Shown here piece by piece: positions 1 through 8,270 of a stretch of 64,000 nucleotides of DNA. The notes below the pieces were generated by a model that saw nothing but the letters and a program-made list of their open reading frames with translations, searched no databases and had not been told where the DNA came from. A program made the position numbers and the translations under genes. The number at the start of each line of letters is the position of its first letter. Position 1 is the stretch's first letter. Source of the DNA: Cohaesibacter sp. ES.047 (lineage in GTDB: Bacteria; Pseudomonadota; Alphaproteobacteria; Rhizobiales; Cohaesibacteraceae); contig NZ_LT907844.1 of the NCBI RefSeq assembly GCF_900215505.1, positions 4,232,001 through 4,296,000 of the forward strand, in the 5' to 3' direction.

Positions 1-422
1 ACTTGTCGCTTGAGGCCCTTGAGGCCATCAATTGATTGATCCGAAACCACAGCAAAATTTCGCGCAAGATCAGGGGCACCTTTCGGCCATTCAATCTGTC
101 CCACTTTGTGGTTGGGAGGAATGGAGACTGAGTATTTCGAGAATTCCAGTTTGTCACTTCGCTCCGCGCTGAAATCACCCTTGCCGCTTGGTTTGCGGCT
201 TGTCGCCACGAGAATGGTTTCAGTTTCAATGGCAGCCAGAGTTGCTGAGGAGGCCTTGGTCGGATCGGCAAATTGGACGCTCTTGGGCGATGCACAGCCA
301 GCGAGCACGGCGCATAAACACAGCATCATCAGCCAAGCCGTGGATGCTTTTCTCCAGATCACCTCAGAGGCTTGTGGACCCTCCAAGCACACGGTGCAAA
401 CTGAAACACGCTCTTCAATCAT
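1..422 (-). CDS. Lipoprotein alpha/beta hydrolase (DUF900/COG4782-type), 5' part only
   Basis: The reverse strand is open from the left edge to an ATG at 422 and gives about 140 residues. A lipoprotein signal is visible: a short positively charged segment (WRK), a hydrophobic core WLMMLCLCAVLAGC, and a lipobox LAGC, followed by a Ser/Lys-rich linker. The stretch after that (SIPPNHKVGQIEWPKG) resembles the N-terminal region of the DUF900 esterase/lipase-like lipoproteins common in alphaproteobacteria. The alpha/beta-hydrolase catalytic part would lie outside the window. A GTG at 363, closer to the signal peptide, is an equally good start. The family assignment rests on the N-terminal pattern only; activity and substrate are unknown. 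Confidence 0.6.
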   Translation of the reverse strand, partial: MIEERVSVCTVCLEGPQASEVIWRKASTAWLMMLCLCAVLAGCASPKSVQFADPTKASSATLAAIETETILVATSRKPSGKGDFSAERSDKLEFSKYSVSIPPNHKVGQIEWPKGAPDLARNFAVVSDQSIDGLKGLKRQ

Positions 423-766
423 CAAAGTAAGGATCCGGTTGAACTATGGCGTCATCGAAATCGTCTTCATTCATTCGATGGTTTTCTAAACCAAAACCTT
501 TAAATTTCCCTTTTCTATCAAAGAGTAACTAATATAAATGGCCCGAAGTTATGCAAAAGTAGTGTGTCACTACCAGTCTGGTGCTGGAGACCTTTGCCTG
601 TGCGAGGGCCCCAAAAATCGCGGTCCATTGCTGCCGGATGAGCCACGATGGGCTTGCGCTGCGGCTGCGCCAGCAGTCGTATTTGGATGGTCTTGCACGC
701 GATATTTCTAATGGCATGAAGAGACAAAGCTCGATGCGGCGGTGACGTAAATGCATGACTTTCCTG
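423..766. other. Intergenic region without a convincing gene
   Basis: About 340 bases separate the lipoprotein start from the promoter of the cation-efflux gene. A 57-codon frame on the plus strand (538-711) and a longer minus-strand frame are open, but neither resembles a known protein nor has a clear ribosome binding site. I see no transposon ends. The stretch could be the remains of a decayed gene; nothing firm can be said. Confidence 0.4.
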
Positions 767-802
767 TTGACAGATCGATATATGAACACATATACATATG
801 TT
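767..802 (+). promoter_or_regulatory. Promoter and probable ArsR/SmtB operator of the cation-efflux operon
   Basis: A -35 TTGACA (767-772) and a -10-like TATACA (791-796) are 18 bases apart. An imperfect inverted repeat AACACATATACATATGTT (785-802) covers the -10 box, the usual place and A/T-rich type of operator for SmtB/CzrA-family repressors. The repressor encoded downstream in the same operon is the natural ligand. The promoter also rules out the upstream ATG at 751 as translation start of the efflux gene. Confidence 0.55.
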
Positions 803-828
803 GTATCCAAAAGAGGCGAAGTATTCCA

Positions 829-1818
829 ATGACTGGTTCCCCACATAATCACAGCGCAGATACCGGACATGTCCATAGTCATGATCACGGCCATTCTCAT
901 GTGCCCGCTGTAACTAAGGACAATGAACACAATATCCTTGTGTCCTTCCTGGTCATTTTGTCCTTCATGGTGGTCGAGGCTGTGGGGGGGATTCTTTCCG
1001 GCTCCCTCGCTCTTTTGGCGGATGCAGGACATATGCTGACCGATGCAATCGCGCTTGGTCTGGCGTATCTGGCTTTCAGACTGGGGCGTAGAAAGCCGGA
1101 CGCAAAGCGCACATTCGGTTACGCACGGTTTGAGGTTGTTGCCGGACTTGTCAATGCGGTCACGCTCTTTGGTATTGTGGGCTGGATCATTTACGAAGCC
1201 ATTGGGCGGTTTGGGGCACCGCAGCCGGTGATGGCAGCGCCAATGCTCATCGTTGCCATAATCGGGATGATCGTGAACCTGTTCGTGCTGTGGTATCTGA
1301 CCCGGGGCGATACCGAGCATGTGAATATCAAAGGCGCAGTGTTGCATGTGATGGGGGATTTGCTTGGCTCTGTCGGGGCAATTCTTGCTGCGATTGTCAT
1401 CTGGCTGACCGGTTGGACCCCGATTGATCCGATCCTGTCGGTCTTTGTTGCGATGCTGATCCTGCGTAGTGCCTGGGGACTTCTCAAAAATACCCTGCAT
1501 ATTCTGTTCGAAGGCGCACCCGCCAATGTAAATTCGGATATGGTCATCCAGCATATCCAGGATAATGTGCCGGATGTCGCGAGTGTCCACCACGTCCACG
1601 TTTGGTCGCTGACCTCGGGCCGCGTCCTCGCAACGCTTCAGGTACAACCCACGGCGCAGGCAGATATTCGCGCCCTGATCAAGCAAGTGGAACATGAACT
1701 GGAAACGAAATTCAATATCGAGCATTCGACCATCGGGCTTGACTTGGAAGGCGACGCGAGCTGTAGCCTTGAAAATCCTCCCCAGTTGAACGCGGCGCAT
1801 ATCGGCCACAACCACTAA
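829..1818 (+). CDS. Cation diffusion facilitator, Zn2+-type efflux pump (CzcD/ZitB-like)
   Basis: A 329-residue inner-membrane protein of the CDF family, which exports divalent metal ions in exchange for protons. The N-terminus is rich in histidine (HNHS, HVHSHDHGHSH, residues 7-24), followed by six predicted membrane helices and a cytoplasmic C-terminal domain. The transport site has the Zn-type pattern HxxxD in both TM2 (H68/D72) and TM5 (H173/D177), and the FGYARFE signature follows TM2. The ATG at 829 is chosen because the promoter (-35 at 767) lies downstream of the other possible start at 751. The stop is 13 bases before the ArsR gene, so the two form an operon. Zn2+ is the most likely substrate by family; Cd2+ or Co2+ are possible. 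Confidence 0.9.
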   Translation: MTGSPHNHSADTGHVHSHDHGHSHVPAVTKDNEHNILVSFLVILSFMVVEAVGGILSGSLALLADAGHMLTDAIALGLAYLAFRLGRRKPDAKRTFGYARFEVVAGLVNAVTLFGIVGWIIYEAIGRFGAPQPVMAAPMLIVAIIGMIVNLFVLWYLTRGDTEHVNIKGAVLHVMGDLLGSVGAILAAIVIWLTGWTPIDPILSVFVAMLILRSAWGLLKNTLHILFEGAPANVNSDMVIQHIQDNVPDVASVHHVHVWSLTSGRVLATLQVQPTAQADIRALIKQVEHELETKFNIEHSTIGLDLEGDASCSLENPPQLNAAHIGHNH

Positions 1819-1831
1819 ATGAGCGAAAACC

Positions 1832-2221
1832 ATGACGTCGGCGAACATAAAGCCAAGCCCCGCGGGACAATGCCCGGCAGAAAATGCCAATAAAGAAGAG
1901 ACCCAGCCTCTTGATCACAGCGCACTATCGCAAAACGAGTTTACAATTCTTGCCGAGACGTTCCGGCTGCTTGGCGACTCGTCGCGATTGAGAATTCTGC
2001 TGTGTTGCCTGCCCGGTCCGATTTCTGTCGGCGATATAGCGGATAAGTTGGACTTGTCGCATTCTCTTGTCAGCCATCATTTGCGACTGCTGCGCGGTGC
2101 CCGCCTCGTGAAGGGTGAGCGGCGCTCCAAGCAAGTCTTTTATGAAATCGCTGACCACCACGTCAGCCATGTCCTTCAAGACATGGCAGTTCATATCGTG
2201 GAGGACCATGCGGAGGACTAG
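1832..2221 (+). CDS. ArsR/SmtB-family metal-responsive repressor
   Basis: A 129-residue winged-helix repressor. The HTH spans about residues 60-95 (SVGDIADKLDLSHSLVSHHLRLL), followed by a beta-wing and a C-terminal helix. That last helix carries D108, H110, H121 and E124, which exactly fits the alpha-5 zinc-sensing pattern DxH-x10-HxxE of SmtB/CzrA. Binding of Zn2+ by this site in family members releases the repressor from DNA. It is encoded directly behind the cation-efflux gene and should act on the palindrome at 785-802. The N-terminal 30 residues are polar and variable. Function as zinc sensor of the neighbouring efflux pump is inferred with good confidence. Confidence 0.9.
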   Translation: MTSANIKPSPAGQCPAENANKEETQPLDHSALSQNEFTILAETFRLLGDSSRLRILLCCLPGPISVGDIADKLDLSHSLVSHHLRLLRGARLVKGERRSKQVFYEIADHHVSHVLQDMAVHIVEDHAED

Positions 2222-2289
2222 AAGGTTGAAGGAGCCATGGCAAAGTTTGAAATGCACCGGCTCTGCCTAGAAGAGAGTTGGGCGTGCAG

Positions 2290-3390
2290 TCACCTGTATC
2301 GCAGGGCTTCGGATAGCTCCTCACTCAAGATTTCAAGAGCCTTGGTGACACCTTTCATGCCTTCTGCCGCCAAGGCGTAAATCGGCAACCTGCCAAGCAT
2401 CACGGCTCTCGCTCCCTTTTCCTGATAGCGCAGGACATCCAGTCCTCTGCGTATCCCGCTATCGGCCATGACAGTTACCCGACCAGCACAGACAGACGAG
2501 ATGTCTGAAAGCACGTTGATCGGTGCGGGAGACGCATCGAAATTACGCGCACCATGGGAGGAAACAACAATCCCATCAGCGCCCATAGAGATGGCCTTTT
2601 CGGCGTCGTCAGGTGCCAGAATGCCCTTCAGGACCAGAGGCCCTGACCATTTATCTCGTAACCACGCGACATCGTCCCAAGACAGCCCACGTCTCATGGT
2701 CAGTCCGGGATGTATTTTACGACCAAGCAGCTTGGGTTGTATGCCGTGTGGAAAGTTGTTCATGGCGGGAAGCCCGCTGCGCAGCATATGGGGCAGGATG
2801 ACCCGCAAAAGCCAGCCGGGCCGTAGCGCAAGATCGCCAACGCTTCTGGGAGAAATGCGAAACGGCATGTCAAAGCCACTTTGCATATTCCATTCCTTGC
2901 GCGATCCCTTGGGTGTATCCACGGTCATCACGGCAACGCGCGCCCCTGCGTCCCATGCCCGCTTTAGCAACTGCTCGGAATAGCTCAGATCCTGCCAGAG
3001 ATAAATTTGCATCCATAGATCAAGATCCGGCACTGCAGCGGCGACCTCATCAACGCTGCTCAGGGACTGGGTAGAAAGACAAAAGGGTATTCCGAATGTC
3101 TTTGCAGCGCGGGCCAGCGCCATTTCGCCGCCTTGATGGATCAGGCCCGCCATGGCGGTTGGCGCTATGATAAACGGTGCTGAATAGCGCTTGCCAAAGA
3201 GTGTCGTCGATAGCTCTGGCTCGACAAGTCCGGAAAGGATGCGCGGGACAATGACGGTCTCGTTCAGAGACTTGCTCAGAGCCTTTAGAGAGGCTTCTTC
3301 GCCCACACCGCGATCAATATAGTCGAACAGGCCCTTGGGCAGACGGCGCTTGGCGGCCGTGCGTGCTTGCGCGTAGTTCAGAAATCCCAT
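2290..3390 (-). CDS. FMN-dependent alpha-hydroxyacid dehydrogenase (LldD/mandelate dehydrogenase family)
   Basis: A 366-residue TIM-barrel flavoprotein that oxidises L-2-hydroxyacids to 2-oxoacids. Residues matching the family active site are all present: Y24 (FDYIDRG), Q128 and Y130 (MQIY), D158 (VDTP), K255 (VLKG), H279 and R282 (SSHGARN). The family covers L-lactate dehydrogenase, mandelate dehydrogenase and glycolate oxidase; sequence alone does not pick the substrate. It starts 5 bases after the XRE-cupin regulator and is probably co-transcribed with it, divergent from a TRAP operon that ends with a D-hydroxyacid-type dehydrogenase. The substrate is probably a 2-hydroxyacid brought in by that transporter. 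Confidence 0.88.
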   Translation of the reverse strand: MGFLNYAQARTAAKRRLPKGLFDYIDRGVGEEASLKALSKSLNETVIVPRILSGLVEPELSTTLFGKRYSAPFIIAPTAMAGLIHQGGEMALARAAKTFGIPFCLSTQSLSSVDEVAAAVPDLDLWMQIYLWQDLSYSEQLLKRAWDAGARVAVMTVDTPKGSRKEWNMQSGFDMPFRISPRSVGDLALRPGWLLRVILPHMLRSGLPAMNNFPHGIQPKLLGRKIHPGLTMRRGLSWDDVAWLRDKWSGPLVLKGILAPDDAEKAISMGADGIVVSSHGARNFDASPAPINVLSDISSVCAGRVTVMADSGIRRGLDVLRYQEKGARAVMLGRLPIYALAAEGMKGVTKALEILSEELSEALRYR

Positions 3391-3394
3391 CGGT

Positions 3395-4024
3395 TCAGGT
3401 ACTCATGACCCAGATGACTTCGGCATCCTGTTCGCTGACAGAAGTCCAGCAATGCTCGCTGCTGGCGTCATAGTAGACAGAATCGCCTGCGGACAGCTCA
3501 AGGGGCTCATAGACCTTTGAATGCACGACCATCTTGCCTGAGACAACGAACAGGAAGATCTCGTTGTCGCTCTTTGGCCAGACCCCGTAATCGTCGGGGT
3601 GGCGAGCAGTTACCAAGGTGCGGATGGGGATCATGCGCTTGTTCATGAGCTCGCCGCACAAGAGGGCATTCTCACAGGAATAGGATGTATGCGGGCGGCC
3701 TTCTCCCTTGCGGGAAATGGAGCGGCGGCCGGGAGAGAAAACCGGGCGATTGGAATTGAGAAGATCCGTCAATTCCATGGAAAAGCCCGCGGCAATCTTC
3801 TGTAGCGTGGAGATTGTGGGCGAGAGATCCCGGCGCTCGATCTTGGACAGGGTAGATGCGGCAACGCCGGACAGCTTGGCGCATTCCTGAAGGGTCAGTT
3901 TGCGTTCTTTGCGCAAGGTGACGATGCGCTCGGCGAGCGCTTCTCCCTCTTCTTCAAGACCGGCTTCTCGTGCTTTGATTTGCCCCATTAGCGGCGTGCC
4001 CTCCACCAATTTTAAACTAGACAC
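3395..4024 (-). CDS. XRE-family regulator with C-terminal cupin domain
   Basis: A 209-residue protein with an N-terminal helix-turn-helix at about residues 40-90 (LTLQECAKLSGVAASTLSKI) and a C-terminal cupin barrel from about residue 135 to the end (EPLELSAGDSVYYDASSEHCW). Regulators of this class sense small metabolites through the cupin and control adjacent catabolic genes. The start is a GTG at 4024 preceded by GGAGG five bases upstream. It lies in front of the FMN dehydrogenase and divergent from the TRAP operon, so it is the likely local regulator of both. The palindrome at 4043-4058 just upstream of its start is a candidate site. Confidence 0.85.
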   Translation of the reverse strand: MSSLKLVEGTPLMGQIKAREAGLEEEGEALAERIVTLRKERKLTLQECAKLSGVAASTLSKIERRDLSPTISTLQKIAAGFSMELTDLLNSNRPVFSPGRRSISRKGEGRPHTSYSCENALLCGELMNKRMIPIRTLVTARHPDDYGVWPKSDNEIFLFVVSGKMVVHSKVYEPLELSAGDSVYYDASSEHCWTSVSEQDAEVIWVMST

Positions 4025-4042
4025 ACGATCCTCCGTAAAAAA

Positions 4043-4058
4043 TTTTCTTATAGGAAAA
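4043..4058. promoter_or_regulatory. Palindrome in divergent promoter region (candidate XRE-cupin operator)
   Basis: TTTTCTTATAGGAAAA is a near-perfect inverted repeat about 20 bases upstream of the XRE-cupin start codon. The octamer GAAAATCT occurs here (from 4054) and again at about 4251, closer to the TRAP operon. The 317-base divergent region is very A/T-rich and also contains a TATAAT at 4227-4232 pointing toward the TRAP genes. Ligand and binding are inferred only from position. Confidence 0.35.
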
Positions 4059-4341
4059 TCTATGCATCATTATATACTCCGTATAAAATCTCAGTAAGCG
4101 GCCATAACCGCAAGATATAAATTTTAGATCCCTCGCCTTAAAGTTGGGCATTGGCAACTTCTAGCGAACCTCGGGAATGTATGCCATTGCAAAGCCAAGA
4201 GCAATTCAATACGACAATATTTTTCGTATAATATAAATTATTGACTAAGCGAAAATCTCCTGCCAGACTTGATGCAATAAGGTCAGACCAACTGGCCAAT
4301 AAAAAACATGCACCTTCAGGCCAAATCAAAAGGGGATACAA

Positions 4342-5367
4342 ATGAATTTCATGAAAAAAGCGCGCCTTGGCGTGACACTCTCGGCTGCCCTGCTTCTGGG
4401 CGCGGCCAATGCACAGGCTGATACGGTTCGGTTCGCTCACGTAGACGGTGAAGGCGATCTGCTCAACAACACCTACTGGACCTGGACCGAGGTTTTCTCC
4501 TCTGATCTCAGCGTCCTGTCGAATGGTAAATTCGATGTCGAGGTCTTCCCGAACGGTCAGATGGGGGATCTGGAATCGCTGGCCGAGCAGAATGCGCGCG
4601 GCACCTTGCAGATGGTCGGCGGTCTGAATGCTGGGCACATTGCTTCCTATGCTCCGATTGCCTCCGTGCTGGAGCTGCCTTATTCCTTCCCGTCCACTGC
4701 GGTCGCCCGTGAAGTGCTTGATGGCAAGTTTGGCAAGTCGCTCTCCGACAAAATTGCAGAGCAATCCGGCATCCGCATTCTCAACTATCTGCCAGCAGCT
4801 TTCCGCAACTTCTCCAGCTCCACAAAGTTGATCAAGTCACCCGCAGACATGGTTGGCATGAAAATCCGCACCCAGCAGATTCCGATCCATGTTGAAATGG
4901 TCAAGGCTCTTGGTGCGTCCCCAACCCCGATCGCATGGGCCGAGCTCTACAGCGCCCTGCAGACCGGTGTTGTCGACGGTCAGGAAAACGCACCCTATAC
5001 CATCTTGATGGCAAACCTTCAGGAAGTGCAGAAGTACTACACGCTCGACCACCATCTGGTGAATATGCCACTCATCACCATCAACGAAGACTATTGGCAG
5101 GGCCTGTCTGATGAAGACAAAACGTCCTTTGAGCGTGCCGCTGCCAACGCGACTTTTGCGATGCTGGGTGTGATTACCGCCAAGGAATCTCAGGATCTGG
5201 CAAAGATCCGTGATGCTGGTGTCGAGATCTATCAGCCCAACGCAGAAGAATTCCAGCAGTTTGTCGACGCGGCGCAGGCCCCTGTCGCCAAGATTCTTGC
5301 CAAGGAAATCGGGCAGGACATCATTGATGAGCTGAAAGCGTCCGTGGCTGAAGCCACCGCTGACTGA
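4342..5367 (+). CDS. TRAP transporter periplasmic binding protein (DctP family), cluster 1
   Basis: A 341-residue secreted binding protein. It has a Sec signal peptide (KKARLGVTLSAALLLGAANAQA, cleavage near residue 26) followed by a DctP fold with the family pattern PNGQMGDLESLAEQ and the conserved region WAELYSALQTGVVDGQENAP, where the arginine-centred carboxylate site forms (KIRTQQ just before it). TRAP binding proteins deliver organic acids to DctQM. The start has AAGGGGA upstream. It heads the operon dctP-dctQ-dctM-dapA-like-glcD-like. The substrate is likely a carboxylate such as a hydroxy- or sugar acid, as the following enzymes suggest. Confidence 0.92.
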   Translation: MNFMKKARLGVTLSAALLLGAANAQADTVRFAHVDGEGDLLNNTYWTWTEVFSSDLSVLSNGKFDVEVFPNGQMGDLESLAEQNARGTLQMVGGLNAGHIASYAPIASVLELPYSFPSTAVAREVLDGKFGKSLSDKIAEQSGIRILNYLPAAFRNFSSSTKLIKSPADMVGMKIRTQQIPIHVEMVKALGASPTPIAWAELYSALQTGVVDGQENAPYTILMANLQEVQKYYTLDHHLVNMPLITINEDYWQGLSDEDKTSFERAAANATFAMLGVITAKESQDLAKIRDAGVEIYQPNAEEFQQFVDAAQAPVAKILAKEIGQDIIDELKASVAEATAD

Positions 5368-5473
5368 GCCGTGGACCGTCTGTGATCTGGTGGGCCTTGC
5401 GTGCCACGGCCCACCATTTCCCTGATCAGTCCTTCTTTCAGATCACAATTCTCCTGGATTAGTGAGGGCGCTC

Positions 5474-5989
5474 ATGATTGCGATTATCGACAAAATCTCC
5501 TCTGCCTTGGCATTCATAGCCGGATCGATTGCGCGGGTCCTGCTGTTGGCCATTGCCGCCATGTTGTTTGTGCAGGTTGTTCTGCGCTACGGCTTTTCCT
5601 CCTCCCTGCCCTGGCCTGAAGAAGCCTCCCGTTACCTGATGATATGGGTCGTGATGCTGGCGGGCAGCTTGCTCGTGCGCGACGATCAACTCGTTCGGGT
5701 CGATTTTTTCGATGCTTTCTGGCCCAAAAAGATTCTTGGCTATCGCAATGCACTGTTCCGGCTCTTACTGGTCGGTCTGCTGGCGGTTCTGGTCTGGAAA
5801 GGCCTCGACAACGCCATGTTCGGCATGCGGCGCAAGTCGGTGACCATCGGAATTTCCTTCTTCTGGATCTATCTTGCCGTGCCCGTTGGCGCGGGACTGA
5901 TGATGGTGCAGATGCTGGCACTGGCGATCAAGGATTTCCGCCACGGCCCAACCAACACCGGTCCTTCCATTCTCAATTCGGAGCTGTGA
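5474..5989 (+). CDS. TRAP transporter small permease (DctQ), cluster 1
   Basis: A 171-residue four-helix membrane protein with the DctQ signature LPWPEEASRYLMIWVVMLAGSLL at about residues 38-60. DctQ associates with the large DctM permease. The ATG at 5474 has GAGGG a few bases upstream and is preferred over the in-frame GTG at 5462. It lies between dctP and dctM, ending three bases before dctM. Confidence 0.9.
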   Translation: MIAIIDKISSALAFIAGSIARVLLLAIAAMLFVQVVLRYGFSSSLPWPEEASRYLMIWVVMLAGSLLVRDDQLVRVDFFDAFWPKKILGYRNALFRLLLVGLLAVLVWKGLDNAMFGMRRKSVTIGISFFWIYLAVPVGAGLMMVQMLALAIKDFRHGPTNTGPSILNSEL

Positions 5990-5992
5990 TCC

Positions 5993-7294
5993 ATGGAACA
6001 GCCGCTTTTCGCCGTCATCGGCATCCTGTTGTTGCTGATGTTTCTGGGCAGCCCGGTCATCTTTGCGATCGGCTTCGCCTCGTTGTCGTACTTTTTCATA
6101 AAGCCGGGCATGTTCGACATGCTCCATATCTATGCCCATAAATTCTTCACCGGCATGGATGTGTTTATCTGGCTTTCCATTCCGCTCTTCATCATTGCTG
6201 GCGAGATCATGAGTTCGATCGGCATGACTGAGCGCCTTGTCACGTTGTCACGGCTAATGGTTGGTCGCCTCCGTGGGGGGCTTGCCTATGTCAACGTCGT
6301 TGGCTCGATGCTCTTCTCAGGTGTATCCGGCTCGGCTCTGGCCGATATTTCCGCTCTTGGTCCAATCGAGATGAAGATGATGGAAAAAGACGGATATCCG
6401 AAGGATTTCGCCGCTGCCTTGACCGTTAGTTCCGCCATTCAGGGCCCGATCATCCCGCCTTCTATCCCGCTCATCATGTTCTCGGCTCTGACCAACGTGT
6501 CTGTGGCAGCGCTGTTTCTGGGCGGGGCTATCCCGGGCATGATGCTGGGCATTGCTCAGATGTCCGTCATTTATGTGATGGCCCGTCGCCGCGGCTTCAA
6601 AGCCAACCCGATTGCCGGACTGACCCTGTCTGTAGCATTGCACATTTTCTACAACGCCTTCTTTGCCATCTTCATGCCGCTGATTATTCTTGGCGGGATA
6701 TTGTCCGGTGTTTTCACCGCCACAGAGGCCGCTGCAATTGCCGTCGCCTATGCCCTGCTTGTGGGATTTCTTGCCTATCGCAATCTGACTTTGAAGACCC
6801 TTTGGGCAATCCTTGACCGTTCCGTGCGGACATCGGCCTCCGTTTATCTGATTGTCGGCTTTGCCACCATCATCTCATGGATCCTCGCCAACGAGCGCCT
6901 GCCGTACCAACTGCGTGAATTGATCATCCAGTATGACCTGCAGCCTTGGGTGCTGCTGCTGATGCTCAACGTCTTCTTCCTCATCAATGGTTTGTGGATC
7001 GGCGACTCGGTTCAGTTGTTGCTGTTCGCTCCGCTGTTCACACCAATTCTGGCGTCCATGGGTGTGGATCCGGTGCATTTTGGCGTTGTGATGGTACTCA
7101 ATGTGATGATCGGGTTGATGACGCCGCCCTATGGTCTGGCGCTTTATCTGGGGTCATCAATATCCGGGGTGCCATTGGGGCGCATCGTCGTGGCGGCCCT
7201 ACCGTTTCTCATCTCCAATCTCATCGTTCTGGGGCTCGTCACCTATGTGCCGGCACTGTCCCTGACGCTGCCAAGACTGTTCGGATTTCTCTAG
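5993..7294 (+). CDS. TRAP transporter large permease (DctM), cluster 1
   Basis: A 433-residue inner-membrane protein with about 12 hydrophobic segments. It shows DctM-family landmarks: IPLFIIAGEIM, GSMLFSGVSGSALAD, GPIIPPSIPLIM and the C-terminal MTPPYGLALYL. It forms the sodium-coupled translocation path with DctQ. The gene begins three bases after dctQ and is followed after about 70 bases by the dapA-family gene, so the transport and catabolic genes appear to be one transcription unit. Confidence 0.93.
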   Translation: MEQPLFAVIGILLLLMFLGSPVIFAIGFASLSYFFIKPGMFDMLHIYAHKFFTGMDVFIWLSIPLFIIAGEIMSSIGMTERLVTLSRLMVGRLRGGLAYVNVVGSMLFSGVSGSALADISALGPIEMKMMEKDGYPKDFAAALTVSSAIQGPIIPPSIPLIMFSALTNVSVAALFLGGAIPGMMLGIAQMSVIYVMARRRGFKANPIAGLTLSVALHIFYNAFFAIFMPLIILGGILSGVFTATEAAAIAVAYALLVGFLAYRNLTLKTLWAILDRSVRTSASVYLIVGFATIISWILANERLPYQLRELIIQYDLQPWVLLLMLNVFFLINGLWIGDSVQLLLFAPLFTPILASMGVDPVHFGVVMVLNVMIGLMTPPYGLALYLGSSISGVPLGRIVVAALPFLISNLIVLGLVTYVPALSLTLPRLFGFL

Positions 7295-7365
7295 GAGGCA
7301 AGTGCGGGCGTCTCCCGGCTCGCGTTTCCATGTCTCACAAGGTTTCAACAATAAGGACACCTTCC

Positions 7366-8265
7366 ATGTCTATCACCAAGGCCGATATTACCGGTTTGTT
7401 CACTGCAATCGTCACCCCGTTCAAGGACGACAAATCCGTTGATCACGACGCGTTGAAAGCGCTTGTCAAACGCCAGCTGGCAGCAGGTGCCACCGGCATT
7501 GTGCCCATTGGGGGGACAGGGGAATATCCCTCACTGTCCCGCGCCGAACGCGGCGAAGTCGTGGCCAGTTGCGTTGAGGCCGCCGGCGATGCCCCTGTCA
7601 TGCCGGGCGTTCTTTCCACTGGCTATTATGATGCGCTTGATGCGGGGCACGACTTCAAGCAGGCTGGCGCTGCGGGCCTGATGCTTGTCACGCCCTATTA
7701 TGCGGTCGGACCTCAGGACGGTATGCGCCGCTATTTCAACAACTATCGTGAAGCGATTGATCTGCCATTGCTCGCTTATGAGATCCCGAGACGCACCGGT
7801 GCGGCCCTCTCACCGGATACCTATCGTGCATTGGCCGATGATGGCGCGATCATAGGCATGAAATATTCCAACTATGACATGCCGCAGTTCATCGCAAGCC
7901 TGCGCGAGTCAGGCGACAAGCTCGCCATTCTCTCCGGCGAGGAACCGCTGTTCGCAACTCATATTGCTCAGGGCGCCGTGGGCGGTGTGCTTGCCTCGGC
8001 GAGCATCTATCCGGAATATTGGCTAAAAATCTTCGAACTGGCCAAGGGCGGTGACCTCAAGGCAGCGCTGGCGCTGCAGAACAAGATCGATCCGGTCCTG
8101 AGCGCCATCTATGCCGAGACCAATCCGGGTCCTTTGAAGAAATATATGAGTCTGGCGGGTGCTGATGTCGGCGGCGTCCGTCTGCCGCTTTGTGACCCGA
8201 GCGAGGAAACGCTCGCCATGCTGCGAGCAGCGCTTGACGGTTTCAACGGGGATCTGGAAGCCTGA
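7366..8265 (+). CDS. Dihydrodipicolinate synthase (DapA)-family aldolase/dehydratase
   Basis: A 299-residue class I aldolase-fold enzyme. The Schiff-base lysine is K166 (IGMKYSN) and the partner tyrosine Y138 (YEIPRRTG), spaced as in DapA. The substrate loop reads IGGTGEYPSLS where true DapA has GTTGES, and the location in a TRAP/dehydrogenase operon argues against a role in lysine synthesis. More likely it is a retro-aldolase or dehydratase acting on a 2-keto sugar acid or 4-hydroxy-2-keto acid. The start ATG at 7366 matches the family N-terminus. It ends five bases before the GlcD-like gene. The exact reaction cannot be read from sequence. Confidence 0.85.
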   Translation: MSITKADITGLFTAIVTPFKDDKSVDHDALKALVKRQLAAGATGIVPIGGTGEYPSLSRAERGEVVASCVEAAGDAPVMPGVLSTGYYDALDAGHDFKQAGAAGLMLVTPYYAVGPQDGMRRYFNNYREAIDLPLLAYEIPRRTGAALSPDTYRALADDGAIIGMKYSNYDMPQFIASLRESGDKLAILSGEEPLFATHIAQGAVGGVLASASIYPEYWLKIFELAKGGDLKAALALQNKIDPVLSAIYAETNPGPLKKYMSLAGADVGGVRLPLCDPSEETLAMLRAALDGFNGDLEA

Positions 8266-8270
8266 ATGCG

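Noticed and set aside
751-828. Longer N-terminus of the cation-efflux protein starting at 751
   Set aside because: It would start upstream of the -35 box at 767 and adds 26 residues unlike the family.
529-1890. Long open frame on the minus strand over the cation-efflux gene
   Set aside because: It runs antisense to a clear CDF/ArsR operon, has no recognisable domains, and its composition (many H, R, D, Q) is typical of an antisense shadow.
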